Made by a program: the position numbers and the translations under genes. Source: Deltaproteobacteria bacterium (GTDB lineage Bacteria > JAGRBM01 > JAHCIT01). Taken from it: a stretch of DNA of 64,000 bases. Below the pieces are notes generated by a model, which was given only the letters and a program-made list of their open reading frames with translations, was not told the DNA's origin and ran no database searches. The stretch lies in contig JAHCIT010000011.1 in NCBI GenBank assembly GCA_026129095.1, positions 43,070 through 107,069 of the forward strand, written 5' to 3'. This document shows, piece after piece, positions 54,653-63,353 of the stretch. The stretch's first letter is position 1. Every line of letters starts with the position of its first letter.

Positions 54653-55675
54653 GTGCCCTTCAGCGAAATCCTTGGACAGGACGATGCCATCCGGCATCTC
54701 AAGGGGTTCTTCCGGACCGGACGGCTCCCGCACGCACTTCTGTTCCTGGGCCCGGAGGGAACGGGCAGGAGGCTGGCCGCAACACGGCTGTTCCAGGCGT
54801 TCGCCTGCGAAGAGCGCCGGGCGGGCCGGGAACCCTTCGACGATGCCTGCGGGCGGTGCAACGCCTGCCACCGCGTCGCCCTGCATGTGGCCGGGCCGGA
54901 TACGCAGGGCTCCTACCCCGACCTGCACCTGCTGGAGCCCGGCGCCAAGGGAACCATCGACAATATCCGCAGCATCATCCGCTCGCTGTCAATGCGGTCG
55001 TTCGCCGGCGGTGCAAAGGGGCTCATTCTCGACCCGGCCGACGACATGAGGGCCGAGCACGCCAATGTCCTGCTGAAAACCATCGAGGAGCCGCCTGATG
55101 ACACGCTGATCGTCCTGATCGGTACCTACCGGACGCAGATACTCCCGACGATCCTTTCCCGCTGCATCCCGGTCCGGTTCCGCCCGCTGGCGGACGAGAT
55201 TATCGTCCGCCGCCTCCAGGAAGCGCCTCCAAAGGACACGACCGTGACGCCCGAACAGGCCCGCTGGGCGGCGGCGCTGGCACAGGGGAGCCTCGGGCAG
55301 GCGATAAAAGCACTGGGGGGAGAGTTCGCCGATCTCGAGACTCTCGCCCGCGATGCCGTGACCGAGGAACTTACCGGCAAGTCCGACCCCGGCGACTGGT
55401 CCGGACGTCTCGCCGCCCAGTTCAAGGGGAACCGCAGCGCCCTGCCGGACTGGCTGGATCTGATGATCCTGATCCATCGCTCGGCGCTGGGAGCGGTGAC
55501 GTCCGCCCTGCCCGGATCGCTCGGCAGCGACGCGGGCCGGCTCCGCGAAACGCTGGACCCGGACGACCTCGCCCGCCGGATCGACGGCCTCCTCCAGATC
55601 CGGAGAGCCATCGACCGGTACGCCCATTTGGAAATCTCGCTCGACAAGCTCATCATGGACCTCCGTAGCCCCTGA
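54653..55675 (+). CDS. holB: DNA polymerase III delta' subunit
   Basis: Clamp-loader subunit, 340 residues from GTG at 54653 (AGGGG upstream; the frame continues 27 bp back). AAA+ module: FSEILGQDDAIRHL, and a P-loop position GPEGTGRRL that has lost the Lys-Ser/Thr, as expected for delta'. The zinc module is CGRCNACHRV with an earlier Cys, and the sensor/arginine-finger motif is LSRCIPVRF. The C-terminal collar domain follows. It is 2 nt before the PSP1 gene; holB-PSP1(yaaT) is also the order in Bacillus. Confidence 0.92.
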   Translation: MPFSEILGQDDAIRHLKGFFRTGRLPHALLFLGPEGTGRRLAATRLFQAFACEERRAGREPFDDACGRCNACHRVALHVAGPDTQGSYPDLHLLEPGAKGTIDNIRSIIRSLSMRSFAGGAKGLILDPADDMRAEHANVLLKTIEEPPDDTLIVLIGTYRTQILPTILSRCIPVRFRPLADEIIVRRLQEAPPKDTTVTPEQARWAAALAQGSLGQAIKALGGEFADLETLARDAVTEELTGKSDPGDWSGRLAAQFKGNRSALPDWLDLMILIHRSALGAVTSALPGSLGSDAGRLRETLDPDDLARRIDGLLQIRRAIDRYAHLEISLDKLIMDLRSP

Positions 55676-55677
55676 TC

Positions 55678-56766
55678 ATGCCGATCGAACTGGACATATC
55701 CGCCTTCGAGGCCGGCCCCAGGCCAGTGGAGATCATGCCCGACGGCGTGCTCCCCCGGGGCGAGGTCGTGGGCGTGCGCCTGCCGGGCAGTAACCGTGTC
55801 GAGGAGTTCCACCGGAACGGGCTCGACGTCGAGGTAGGTGACCTCGTCGTCTGCACCACGTCCGAGGGGCACGAACTGGGCCGGGTCGTGTCGCTGGTGC
55901 GCTATGGCTGGCGGCCCCACACCGGCGGCCGGAAGCTCGTCCGCAAGGCGGGCGATGACGACGCGGCCCACAGCCAGCGGCGCGACCAGCGGAGCGAGGA
56001 CGCGTTCCTCATCGCGCTGGAGGAGATCCAGGCGGCAAAGCTCGACCACCAGATGAAACCCGTCACGCTCGATATCCGCTACGATGGATCCGGCGCGAAG
56101 CTGTATTTTTACGCCGAGGAACGGGTCGATTTCCGCGAACTGGTCCGGCGGCTCGGCCACCGGCTGCACATGCGCGTGGAACTGCGGCAGGTCGGCCCCC
56201 GTGACCGGGCAAAGATGGCCGGCGGATACGGTATATGCGGGCAGGAACTGTGCTGCTCTAGCTGGCTCGCCGATTTCCCGCAGGTTTCGGTGAAGCAGGC
56301 CAAGAACCAGAACCTCGCCCTGGACCAGTCGAAGATCACCGGCCAGTGCGGGCGGCTTCTTTGCTGCCTTTCCTACGAGGATGAGCAGTACAAGGCCATG
56401 AACAAGACCCTGCCCAAGCGGGGGTTCAAGTTCGTGATGGACGGTGTGCAGTATTTCGTCCTGTCGTCGAACCCCCTGCTCCGCAAGGTGCTGGTGGAGG
56501 GGCAGGGGCGGCGTCAGTGGCTTCTGGACGCCGACATCTTCAATGCCGTCATCATGCGCCAGGACGTGAAGCTGATCTCCCAGCCCAACTACCTCACCCC
56601 GGAGGCAAAAGCCGCCGCCCAGAAGCGCGCCCCCGGCACCCCGTTCCCGCCGGAACAGACCGTGCCCGACACCTCCGCCGAGGCCGCGCATATCCCCCAT
56701 GTCCCGGTGGAGGGTATCACCGACGTGGAGGACAACGACGGCCGGGTGAAACGGCGTAAACGATAG
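55678..56766 (+). CDS. PSP1 domain protein (RicT/YaaT-like)
   Basis: 362 residues. The N-terminal half is RIBOSOME-independent in appearance, and the PSP1 domain spans about 90-230. Core: RVDFRELVRRLGHRLHMRVEL, GPRDRAKMAGGYGICGQELCC (outlined), and SKITGQCGRLLCCLSYE. The conserved cysteines match the Fe-S cluster-binding RicT of Bacillus, which affects RNase Y and phosphorelay activity. Its role in Gram-negatives is unclear. The tail beyond residue about 300 is low-complexity. Conserved order holB-PSP1-metG-tatD. Confidence 0.9.
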   Translation: MPIELDISAFEAGPRPVEIMPDGVLPRGEVVGVRLPGSNRVEEFHRNGLDVEVGDLVVCTTSEGHELGRVVSLVRYGWRPHTGGRKLVRKAGDDDAAHSQRRDQRSEDAFLIALEEIQAAKLDHQMKPVTLDIRYDGSGAKLYFYAEERVDFRELVRRLGHRLHMRVELRQVGPRDRAKMAGGYGICGQELCCSSWLADFPQVSVKQAKNQNLALDQSKITGQCGRLLCCLSYEDEQYKAMNKTLPKRGFKFVMDGVQYFVLSSNPLLRKVLVEGQGRRQWLLDADIFNAVIMRQDVKLISQPNYLTPEAKAAAQKRAPGTPFPPEQTVPDTSAEAAHIPHVPVEGITDVEDNDGRVKRRKR

Positions 56767-56806
56767 CCCCTTTACCTGCTGCCCCGCTCCCGCTAAATCC
56801 ACTCCG

Positions 56807-58828
56807 ATGGCCGACGCCCCCAAACCCAAGCGCTTCTACGTCACGACGCCCATCTACTATGCCAACGATGTGCCGCACCTGGGGCACGCCTACACGACCG
56901 TTGCCGCCGACGTGATCGCCCGGTTCAAGAGGATGACGGGCCACGAGGTCTGTTTTCTCACCGGTACCGACGAGCACGGCAAGAAGATGGAAGAAGCGGC
57001 GGCAGTCAAGGGTTATACCGGCAACGCGGGTATCCAGAAGTTCTGCGACGAGGTGGTGCCTAACTTCCAGAATCTCTGGAAACGGCTCAATATCTCGAAT
57101 ACCGGCTTCATCCGCACCACCGAGGACCGGCACAAGAAGGTTGTCCGCCGGTTCTGGGAAACGGTCCAGAACAAGGGCGACATCTACAAGGACAAATACG
57201 AAGGACTTTACTGCACCGCCTGTGAACAGTTCTACACCGAGAAGGAACTCGAAAACGGCAACTGCCCTACCCACAAGACCCCGGCCGTGAAACTGTCCGA
57301 GGAGTCCTATTTCTTCCGGATGCAGAACTACCAGAAGCCGCTTGAAGGCTATCTCTCCAGTAATCCCGGCTTTGTGCAGCCAGCATCCCGGCACAACGAA
57401 ACCCTGTCATTCGTAAAGGGCGGCCTCACAAACCTCTCCGTATCCCGCTCGACGTTCACCTGGGGTATCCCGGTTCCGGGCGACGAGAAGCATGTCGTCT
57501 ATGTCTGGATGGACGCCCTGGTGAACTATCTCTCGGCCTTGGGCTGGCCGGACGAGAAGAAATACAGGGAGTTCTGGGAGGACAAAGACGCCGAAACCCT
57601 GCATATCATCGGCAAGGATATTCTCCGGTTCCATGCCGTCTACTGGCCCACATTCCTTATGTCGGCCGGTGTGCCGCTTCCGAAACAGATATTTGCCCAT
57701 GGCTGGTGGACCGTCGAAGGACAGAAGATGTCCAAGACCTTAAGGAACGTGGTGGATCCAAACCGGCTCATTGACACCTATGGAGCCGATCTCACCCGTT
57801 ACTATCTATTACGGGCCGCCCCATTCGGTGAAGACGGCAACTTCTCCCACGAGGAGATGGCAAACCGCGTGATCGCGGAACTGAGCAACGGGGTGGGAAA
57901 CCTGACGGCCCGGGTGCTCACGCAACTGGACAGGTTTCGGAACTGCGAGATCAGAGAACCAGCCGCAACTGGTGCTGAAGCAGGTTACACCGCAATTACG
58001 CCGCTCATTGGCGGCGACAACGGATACTGGAACCAGTATTGCGGGAAAATGCACCTGCTGGATTTCTACGGTGCACTGGATATCGCACAGAAAATCGTGT
58101 CCGAGTGTGATGGCGCCGTTCAGCGCACCAAACCATGGACACTTGGCAAGGAAACGGGCCAACAGGCAGCCGTGTTCGATTACATGATGTCCGATTTCGT
58201 GCAGGCACTGAGCTGCGTCACGCTGATGCTCGCTCCCTTCATGCCTGAAAAGATGCAGGAACTCTGGAGCCAGCTTGGTTATTCCAGTTCAATAAACAAT
58301 GTCATCGTGGCAGACGGGAAACTGCCAGATATGCCTCGTGCCATCGCCAAAGACCGGGAGATCCTTTTCCCCAACAAGGACGCCATCAACGAGATCCGTG
58401 ACCGCTTCCTTGCCGAAGCGAAGGGGGCGGTCACCGGGGCCGCACCGGCGGGGAAGGACGACAAGGCATCTGGCAAGAAGCCCGCGAAGGAGACACCGCC
58501 ACCCGGCGTCATCACCATTGACGACTTCATGGGCGTGGAGCTTCGCGTCGCCACCGTCACGGCGGCCGAAAAGGTGGAAAAGTCCGACAAGCTGCTGAAA
58601 CTCCAGGTGACGATTGGCGGGGAGACCCGGCAGGTGATTGCCGGGATCGCCAGGAGCTATTCCCCTGAACAGCTCGTCGGCCGCCAGGTGGTCGTCGTGG
58701 CCAACCTGAAACCGGCGAAGCTCATGGGCATGGAGTCCCAGGGGATGATCCTCGCCGCCGAAACCGAGGACGGCCTTGTGCTTGCCGGTTTCGAGAAGCC
58801 GCCCAAACCCGGCTCCCGGGTGAAGTAG
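56807..58828 (+). CDS. metG: Methionyl-tRNA synthetase
   Basis: 673 residues. Class I signature YANDVPHLGHAYT (HIGH) near residue 20 and KMSKT about 300. The inserted zinc knuckle has CTAC and CPTHK. The anticodon-binding helical domain extends to about 540. A charged linker (GKDDKASGKKPAKE) leads to a C-terminal EMAP/Trbp111 tRNA-binding domain (about 570-673: DDFMGVELRVATV, MGMESQGMILAAE) that dimerises the enzyme. No T-box leader is seen in the 40-bp gap upstream. A terminator follows. Confidence 0.97.
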   Translation: MADAPKPKRFYVTTPIYYANDVPHLGHAYTTVAADVIARFKRMTGHEVCFLTGTDEHGKKMEEAAAVKGYTGNAGIQKFCDEVVPNFQNLWKRLNISNTGFIRTTEDRHKKVVRRFWETVQNKGDIYKDKYEGLYCTACEQFYTEKELENGNCPTHKTPAVKLSEESYFFRMQNYQKPLEGYLSSNPGFVQPASRHNETLSFVKGGLTNLSVSRSTFTWGIPVPGDEKHVVYVWMDALVNYLSALGWPDEKKYREFWEDKDAETLHIIGKDILRFHAVYWPTFLMSAGVPLPKQIFAHGWWTVEGQKMSKTLRNVVDPNRLIDTYGADLTRYYLLRAAPFGEDGNFSHEEMANRVIAELSNGVGNLTARVLTQLDRFRNCEIREPAATGAEAGYTAITPLIGGDNGYWNQYCGKMHLLDFYGALDIAQKIVSECDGAVQRTKPWTLGKETGQQAAVFDYMMSDFVQALSCVTLMLAPFMPEKMQELWSQLGYSSSINNVIVADGKLPDMPRAIAKDREILFPNKDAINEIRDRFLAEAKGAVTGAAPAGKDDKASGKKPAKETPPPGVITIDDFMGVELRVATVTAAEKVEKSDKLLKLQVTIGGETRQVIAGIARSYSPEQLVGRQVVVVANLKPAKLMGMESQGMILAAETEDGLVLAGFEKPPKPGSRVK

Positions 58829-58843
58829 CAGCCGCTATCGATT

Positions 58844-58881
58844 TCCCGCCTGTTTTCATCATAATGGCGGCGGGAGTTTTT
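58844..58881 (+). terminator. Intrinsic terminator between metG and the TatD-radical SAM gene
   Basis: TCCCGCC (58844-58850) pairs with GGCGGGA (58869-58875) across an 18-nt loop. GTTTTT follows immediately (58876-58881). The 3' arm overlaps the presumed Shine-Dalgarno GGGAG (58872-58876) of the next gene, so the same hairpin could also mask its translation start in read-through transcripts. Confidence 0.6.
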
Positions 58882-58886
58882 CCGCC

Positions 58887-60287
58887 GTGCTGATCGACAC
58901 CCACTGCCACATTTCGAGCCGCGCCTTCGACGGCGACCGCGAGGAAGCGTACAAACGCGCCCGCGAAGCGGGCGTCGGGGCGATGGTGGCCATCGGCGCG
59001 GGTTACGGCACCGGCGGCAATGCCGAGGCGGTGGAGTTCGCCCGCACGCACGAGGGCGTCTACGCCGCCGTCGGCATCCACCCCCACGAGGCGAAGGAGG
59101 CCAGCGAGCAGGTCTATGCGGACCTCGTGCGGCTGGCGAGGGAGAACCCCGGCAAGGTCGTGGGCTGGGGGGAAATCGGCCTCGACTACTACTACGAGCA
59201 TTCGGACCGGAAGGTCCAGCGCGAGGTGTTCGGACGGATGATCGACCTCGCCATCGAGGTGAACCTGCCCATTATCATCCACGACCGGGACGCCGGTTCC
59301 GAGTGCGCCGACATCCTGAGAAGCCACGGAGCGGACAAGGTGGGCGGCGTCTGGCACTGCTTCACGGGCGACTACGATGCCGCCCGCCGGGCGCTGGATC
59401 TGGGGTTCCTCCTGTCGATTCCCGGCATCGTGACGTTCAGGAATGCGGACATGCTCAGGGACGTGATCCGCCGGGTGCCGGTGGAGTGCCTCGTCGTCGA
59501 GACCGATTCGCCGTTCCTCGCGCCGGTTCCCTGGCGCGGAAAGCGCAACGAACCGGCCTACGTCCGCAAGGTCGCCGAAAAGATCGCCGAGTTGAAGGCC
59601 CCGCTGACGGCGGACGACATCGAGCGAATCACCACGCGCAATGCCATTGAGCTGTTCGACCTGAAGGACCTGCGCCCGGCGGCCGAGACGCCGCAGATCG
59701 CCTATTCGATCCGCAACTCGCTCTATCTCAACATCACCAACCGCTGCACGAACCCATGCTTCTTCTGCCCCAAGTTCGGCGACTGGACGGTGAAGGGCCA
59801 CTACCTCCGGCTGGGCAGGGAGCCGTCGCTGGACGAACTCAAGGCAGCCGTGGGCGACCCGTCGAAATGGGACGAAGTGGTGTTCGTCGGGCTCGGCGAG
59901 CCCACCAACCGGCTGGATCTCCTGAAAGAGACCGCCCGGTGGCTCAAGGAAAAGGGCGCCCGGAAGATCCGCCTCGACACGGACGGCATGGCGAACCTTG
60001 TCTATGGCCGGAATGTCGCCCCTGAACTGGGCGGCCTCATCGACGCTGTGAGCGTCTCGCTCAATGCCCAGAACGCCAGCGAATTCGCAAGGGTGACGCG
60101 TACCCCCTACAAGGAAGAGGCCTGGCCAAAGGTGAAGGAGTTTATCGCAGAAGCAAAAAAGGTGATCCCCTGGGTCCAGGCGACGGTCGTCACCGTTCCC
60201 GGCGTTGACGTGGAAGCCTGCCGCCGGATCGCCGAGGACGAACTGGGAGTCCGGTTCCGGGCCCGCGAATACAACGAGGTGGGGTAA
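58887..60287 (+). CDS. TatD-type metal-dependent hydrolase fused to a radical SAM domain
   Basis: 466 residues, GTG start, GGGAG 10 nt upstream. Residues about 1-255 are a TatD DNase-like TIM barrel with metal ligands HCH (DTHCHIS), Glu in GWGEIGLD, His in IIIHDRD, His in VWHCFTGD and Asp in VETDSPFLAP. Residues about 270-466 are a radical SAM core with cluster cysteines CTNPCFFC (C-x3-C-x2-C) near residue 287, then VFVGLGEPTNRLDLL and IRLDTDGMANLVYG. In many genomes these are two adjacent genes; here they are one chain. The radical SAM substrate is unknown. Confidence 0.92.
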   Translation: MLIDTHCHISSRAFDGDREEAYKRAREAGVGAMVAIGAGYGTGGNAEAVEFARTHEGVYAAVGIHPHEAKEASEQVYADLVRLARENPGKVVGWGEIGLDYYYEHSDRKVQREVFGRMIDLAIEVNLPIIIHDRDAGSECADILRSHGADKVGGVWHCFTGDYDAARRALDLGFLLSIPGIVTFRNADMLRDVIRRVPVECLVVETDSPFLAPVPWRGKRNEPAYVRKVAEKIAELKAPLTADDIERITTRNAIELFDLKDLRPAAETPQIAYSIRNSLYLNITNRCTNPCFFCPKFGDWTVKGHYLRLGREPSLDELKAAVGDPSKWDEVVFVGLGEPTNRLDLLKETARWLKEKGARKIRLDTDGMANLVYGRNVAPELGGLIDAVSVSLNAQNASEFARVTRTPYKEEAWPKVKEFIAEAKKVIPWVQATVVTVPGVDVEACRRIAEDELGVRFRAREYNEVG

Positions 60288-60352
60288 TCCCCATCGTCCG
60301 GCGTTACCCGAATCACACCACGGCAGTTGCACTTCTGTTTACCATGCTTTTT

Positions 60353-60380
60353 TTGAAACATATTGAACAGGTGGTAGGCT
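60353..60380 (+). promoter_or_regulatory. Possible promoter of TPR protein gene
   Basis: TTGAAA (60353-60358), 16-nt spacer, TAGGCT (60375-60380), within a locally AT-rich stretch (a T7 run at 60348-60354). Good -35, weaker -10. Confidence 0.35.
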
Positions 60381-60441
60381 CGCCCTGCTTCGGCCGGAAA
60401 CCATGCCACGCAGTCCGACCCCAGTGCCCCGTCCACCCGCC

Positions 60442-61473
60442 ATGTCCACCTCCAGACGGGGCATAATGCGGGCGTTTGCCCTGTCGGCGCTGCTCCTGTG
60501 CGCCGGGGTGCAGGCCAAGCCGCTGGGTGCCGCGCCGGCCCCGAACACTGTCGCCGGTGTCCAGGGCCTGCTCCAGATCGGCGAGTACGATGCCGCCGGC
60601 CGGATGCTCGAATCGCTCATCCGCAGCCAGCCCAGCGACCCGGATGCGAACTACGAATACGGACGCTACCTGCTCGCCCTGCCAAAGCCCGACTACGACC
60701 GGGCCATCGAGCATCTTGAAAACGCCCTGAAAGCCAGCCCGCAGAACTCCAACTACAACCTCTGGGTGGCGCGGGCGTACGGCATCAAGATCGAGCACTC
60801 GAACATCGTCGCCGCCGCCTTTGGGCCCGTCTGGAAGGTCCGGCGGCATTTCGAGGCGGCAGTGAAACTCGATCCCGCCAACACCCCCGCCCGTGTGGAC
60901 CTGTTCCAGTACTACCTGTTCGCCCCCGGCATCGCCGGCGGCGGCAAGGGCAAGGCGATGGAACAGTACCGCGAGATCGCCAAGAACGCCCCCGGCGGCT
61001 ACCTCGATTTCACGACGCAGGCGATCCTCGCCCTGGAAACGGGCGACTGGGAAGGGGTCGACATCGCCTACCAGCGGATGCTCCAGCTCAAGCCCGAATA
61101 CGAGGGCCAGATCCGGCTCCAGTACGCCACGGTGATGATGAACCGCGGACAGTATGACAAGGCGCTCCGGTGGCTGAAGGCGGCGCAGCAGTCGGCCTCG
61201 GATATCGACCCGCCGTTCAAGATCCTCGCGCCCGACTACGTGCGGAATGGCTACTACGAGCGTGTTCGCTACGAGCTGGAACACAACGTCAAGGTGGACG
61301 TGGACGGCATGTCTGTGACGCGGCGGCAGCTCGGGACCAACGAGGCGAACACCAACCCCAAATACCTGGAATGCCTGCGGCTCATCGGCGGGCTCTACGA
61401 CCGGTTCGGCCACAGGGAAAAGGCCGCGCAGTTCTTCGCCCGCGTCAGGCAGTCGGAAGCGGCGCGGCGCTAG
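60442..61473 (+). CDS. Exported tetratricopeptide-repeat protein
   Basis: About 343 residues with a signal peptide (MRAFALSALLLCAGVQA; cleavage near QAKP). TPR-like helical pairs are at about 40-75 (LLQIGEYDAAGRMLESLI), 78-105, 130-165 and later (MLQLKPEYEGQIRLQYATV), ending with LIGGLYDRFGHREKAAQFF. Probably periplasmic and scaffold-like. Three in-frame ATGs (60403, 60442, 60466) are possible; only the signal-peptide region after 60466 is firmly supported. Its stop overlaps the convergent TetR gene by 4 bp. Confidence 0.8.
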   Translation: MSTSRRGIMRAFALSALLLCAGVQAKPLGAAPAPNTVAGVQGLLQIGEYDAAGRMLESLIRSQPSDPDANYEYGRYLLALPKPDYDRAIEHLENALKASPQNSNYNLWVARAYGIKIEHSNIVAAAFGPVWKVRRHFEAAVKLDPANTPARVDLFQYYLFAPGIAGGGKGKAMEQYREIAKNAPGGYLDFTTQAILALETGDWEGVDIAYQRMLQLKPEYEGQIRLQYATVMMNRGQYDKALRWLKAAQQSASDIDPPFKILAPDYVRNGYYERVRYELEHNVKVDVDGMSVTRRQLGTNEANTNPKYLECLRLIGGLYDRFGHREKAAQFFARVRQSEAARR

Positions 61474-62117
61474 CCCGTCTTGAGCGCGGCGGGGATATCC
61501 AGGTTCCCGCGGGTGCAGGCGATCAGCCCCCCGCAGATGAGCCGCGTCAGCAGCGCCGGCTCGGTATCGAGATCAATCGGCTCCCGGTTTTCGAGCTTCC
61601 GCATCACCACGCCCACGCAGGTGGACACCGTCGCCCAGGCAAGCAGTTCAATCTCCTTCGGAGTGAGCCGTGACCCGCGGAACGAGCGGGCCATGTCGGC
61701 AATGAGGTCCGACACGGCTTCACGGAAAAGCTGGTCCCCGAGCGGCAGGCTCCAGGAGTTCGACCGGGAACGCTCCCGGATCAGGATGCGGAACAGGTCC
61801 TCGTGCTCGCGGGTGAACCTGAGGAACGTGTAGACCGACGCCTGGGTCTGGTCGATCAGGTTCGAGCCGCGGCGGTGTCGGCCATTGCGGATCGCCTCGC
61901 GCAGGGTGCGGCTCCCGGCGAGAACGAGCTCGTTGAACGCCGCCTCCTTGGAATCGAAGTAGTGGTAGAAGGTGCCGATCGAAACCCCGGCGCTTTTGAC
62001 AATATCCCTGACCTGCGTTGCCCCGTATCCCTTGGCCGCGAACACCCTCTGCGCGCTGGCGAGCACATGACGGCGCGTCTGCTGCTTCTGCTGGGCACGG
62101 GGTGCATCGGACCGCAT
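61470..62117 (-). CDS. TetR/AcrR family transcriptional regulator
   Basis: 215 residues. The N-terminal helix-turn-helix (about 20-65) contains RRHVLASAQRVFAAKGYG, DIVKSAGVSIGTFYHYFDSK and KEAAFNELV. The C-terminal all-helical ligand domain has no recognised specificity. The ATG at 62117 is preferred because GGAGG lies 6 nt upstream; a GTG at 62129 is in frame. The target is unknown: its neighbours are a TPR protein and a secreted protein, and many such regulators in lipid-degrading bacteria respond to acyl-CoA. Confidence 0.92.
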   Translation of the reverse strand: MRSDAPRAQQKQQTRRHVLASAQRVFAAKGYGATQVRDIVKSAGVSIGTFYHYFDSKEAAFNELVLAGSRTLREAIRNGRHRRGSNLIDQTQASVYTFLRFTREHEDLFRILIRERSRSNSWSLPLGDQLFREAVSDLIADMARSFRGSRLTPKEIELLAWATVSTCVGVVMRKLENREPIDLDTEPALLTRLICGGLIACTRGNLDIPAALKTG

Positions 62118-62169
62118 GGCTGCCTCCACCAGACGAGGCTAGTCACCGAACCCAGGTTCGGCAAAACGG

Positions 62170-62652
62170 CTACTGGGGTTTCCGCGGAAGCATTTCGCAG
62201 CCGACATCAATGCGCTCGGCCTCTTCATACGGAGAACCGTCGGGGAAATCCCCCGGCAGGACCGGTATTTCCGTCTGGCCGCCCGGCCCCAGGTCGCAAT
62301 CCAGCCGGCAGGGCACCACGTATGGCGTCCCCACCCGGATTCCCCCCAGCCGCCGCTGGATCTTGAGCCAGCGGACCCGGTAGCTGTTGAACTGGTCCCT
62401 GTTGTTGAGCCGCACGGTGGAAGCGACGGGCGTCGAGGTTTGCACGAACTTCTCGAAGCAGGAGGGGGCGTCCCACCAGCGGGGCGGCAGCCTGGGGAGT
62501 GTCGGGGGAATCGGCGGCGGGGGCGGCAGTGGTTTCTTTTCCTCTTCGCTCGCGCCCGCCGGAGCCACGACTGGGCCTGCAATCAGCCCGGACACCAGCA
62601 CCGAGGCCAGCACCACCATCCAGCCAGATTTCAGGAATCGTCGCACGGCCAT
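62170..62652 (-). CDS. Small secreted protein with proline-rich segment
   Basis: 160 residues: a signal peptide (core MVVLASVLVSGLIAGPVVAPA, outlined; cleavage near GAS-EEE), then a Pro-rich run (PLPPPPPIPPTLPRLPPRWW, 20 residues), and a C-terminal domain with four cysteines (SCFEK, PCRLDC, GCEML) likely paired. No family recognised. It lies 52 nt upstream of the TetR gene on the same strand, so the two may be co-transcribed. Confidence 0.68.
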   Translation of the reverse strand: MAVRRFLKSGWMVVLASVLVSGLIAGPVVAPAGASEEEKKPLPPPPPIPPTLPRLPPRWWDAPSCFEKFVQTSTPVASTVRLNNRDQFNSYRVRWLKIQRRLGGIRVGTPYVVPCRLDCDLGPGGQTEIPVLPGDFPDGSPYEEAERIDVGCEMLPRKPQ

Positions 62653-62897
62653 CTCCGGTCCATCCTTAGCTGTGATACCTGTCCCGTATACCGCCTGTTT
62701 GAACGACAGTCACATTAGCAGGTGAAACCTTAAATTCCGATGAAACGGAGCGCGGCGGTTTACCTGATGTTTCTCGTCTCGCCCTGGTACGGCGACATGC
62801 AGGCCTTAAGCCGCCTTCGACCGGATACTCACCCACGTGGGGGTGGTGATGATTTTGACGTCACACTCATGCATGTCACACGAAAACAGGATGGCCC

Positions 62898-63338
62898 TCA
62901 ATCGCACGGTACGATCTCCGGACTGACCGGAAAGCCTTCTGGTTGTTCTTCACTGTATCTGATTCGATTACAGTCATCCGATACAAATACCCGCATACTC
63001 TGGTCGAGAATCATGACAAATTCTGAATAACCAGAAAATACATTTAACATTCGACAAGTTCTAATAAAATTTTTATACTTACTGGATAATACTAGAGTAT
63101 CCATTCCCTCTAGAAACTCGTACATATAACACGTTTCACCTTTCTGTATTTTTGATCCCCACGCGTAATCGAATGTAATTGATCTTCCCTCCCGCACAAT
63201 AATCTCTTTCCCGCTTCTGATATGATAAGTTATATCATTTCCTGATCTGTTAACTATTTTTGCTGAAGTCCCAGACGGGCAGCCGGAACCAATTAAAGCA
63301 ATTGTCAATAAGGTGCAGACCCGCTTGCTGATTTTCAT
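62898..63338 (-). CDS. Putative lipoprotein in AT-rich segment, unknown
   Basis: 146 residues with signal and lipobox (LIGSGCPSG, Cys20). The mature part looks like a small beta domain (NRSGNDITYHIRSGKE, GRSITFDYAWGSKI) with four more cysteines. GGAG lies about 6 nt before the ATG. Base composition and codon use are clearly AT-richer than in the rest of the window, which suggests recent acquisition. No family recognised. It follows the next upstream gene by 15 nt. Confidence 0.62.
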   Translation of the reverse strand: MKISKRVCTLLTIALIGSGCPSGTSAKIVNRSGNDITYHIRSGKEIIVREGRSITFDYAWGSKIQKGETCYMYEFLEGMDTLVLSSKYKNFIRTCRMLNVFSGYSEFVMILDQSMRVFVSDDCNRIRYSEEQPEGFPVSPEIVPCD

Positions 63339-63353
63339 TCTTTCTCCATGATC

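Noticed and set aside
58722-60332. A 536-codon open frame on the minus strand
   Set aside because: Antisense to the TatD-radical SAM gene with its complete metal motifs; no domain in the antisense product.
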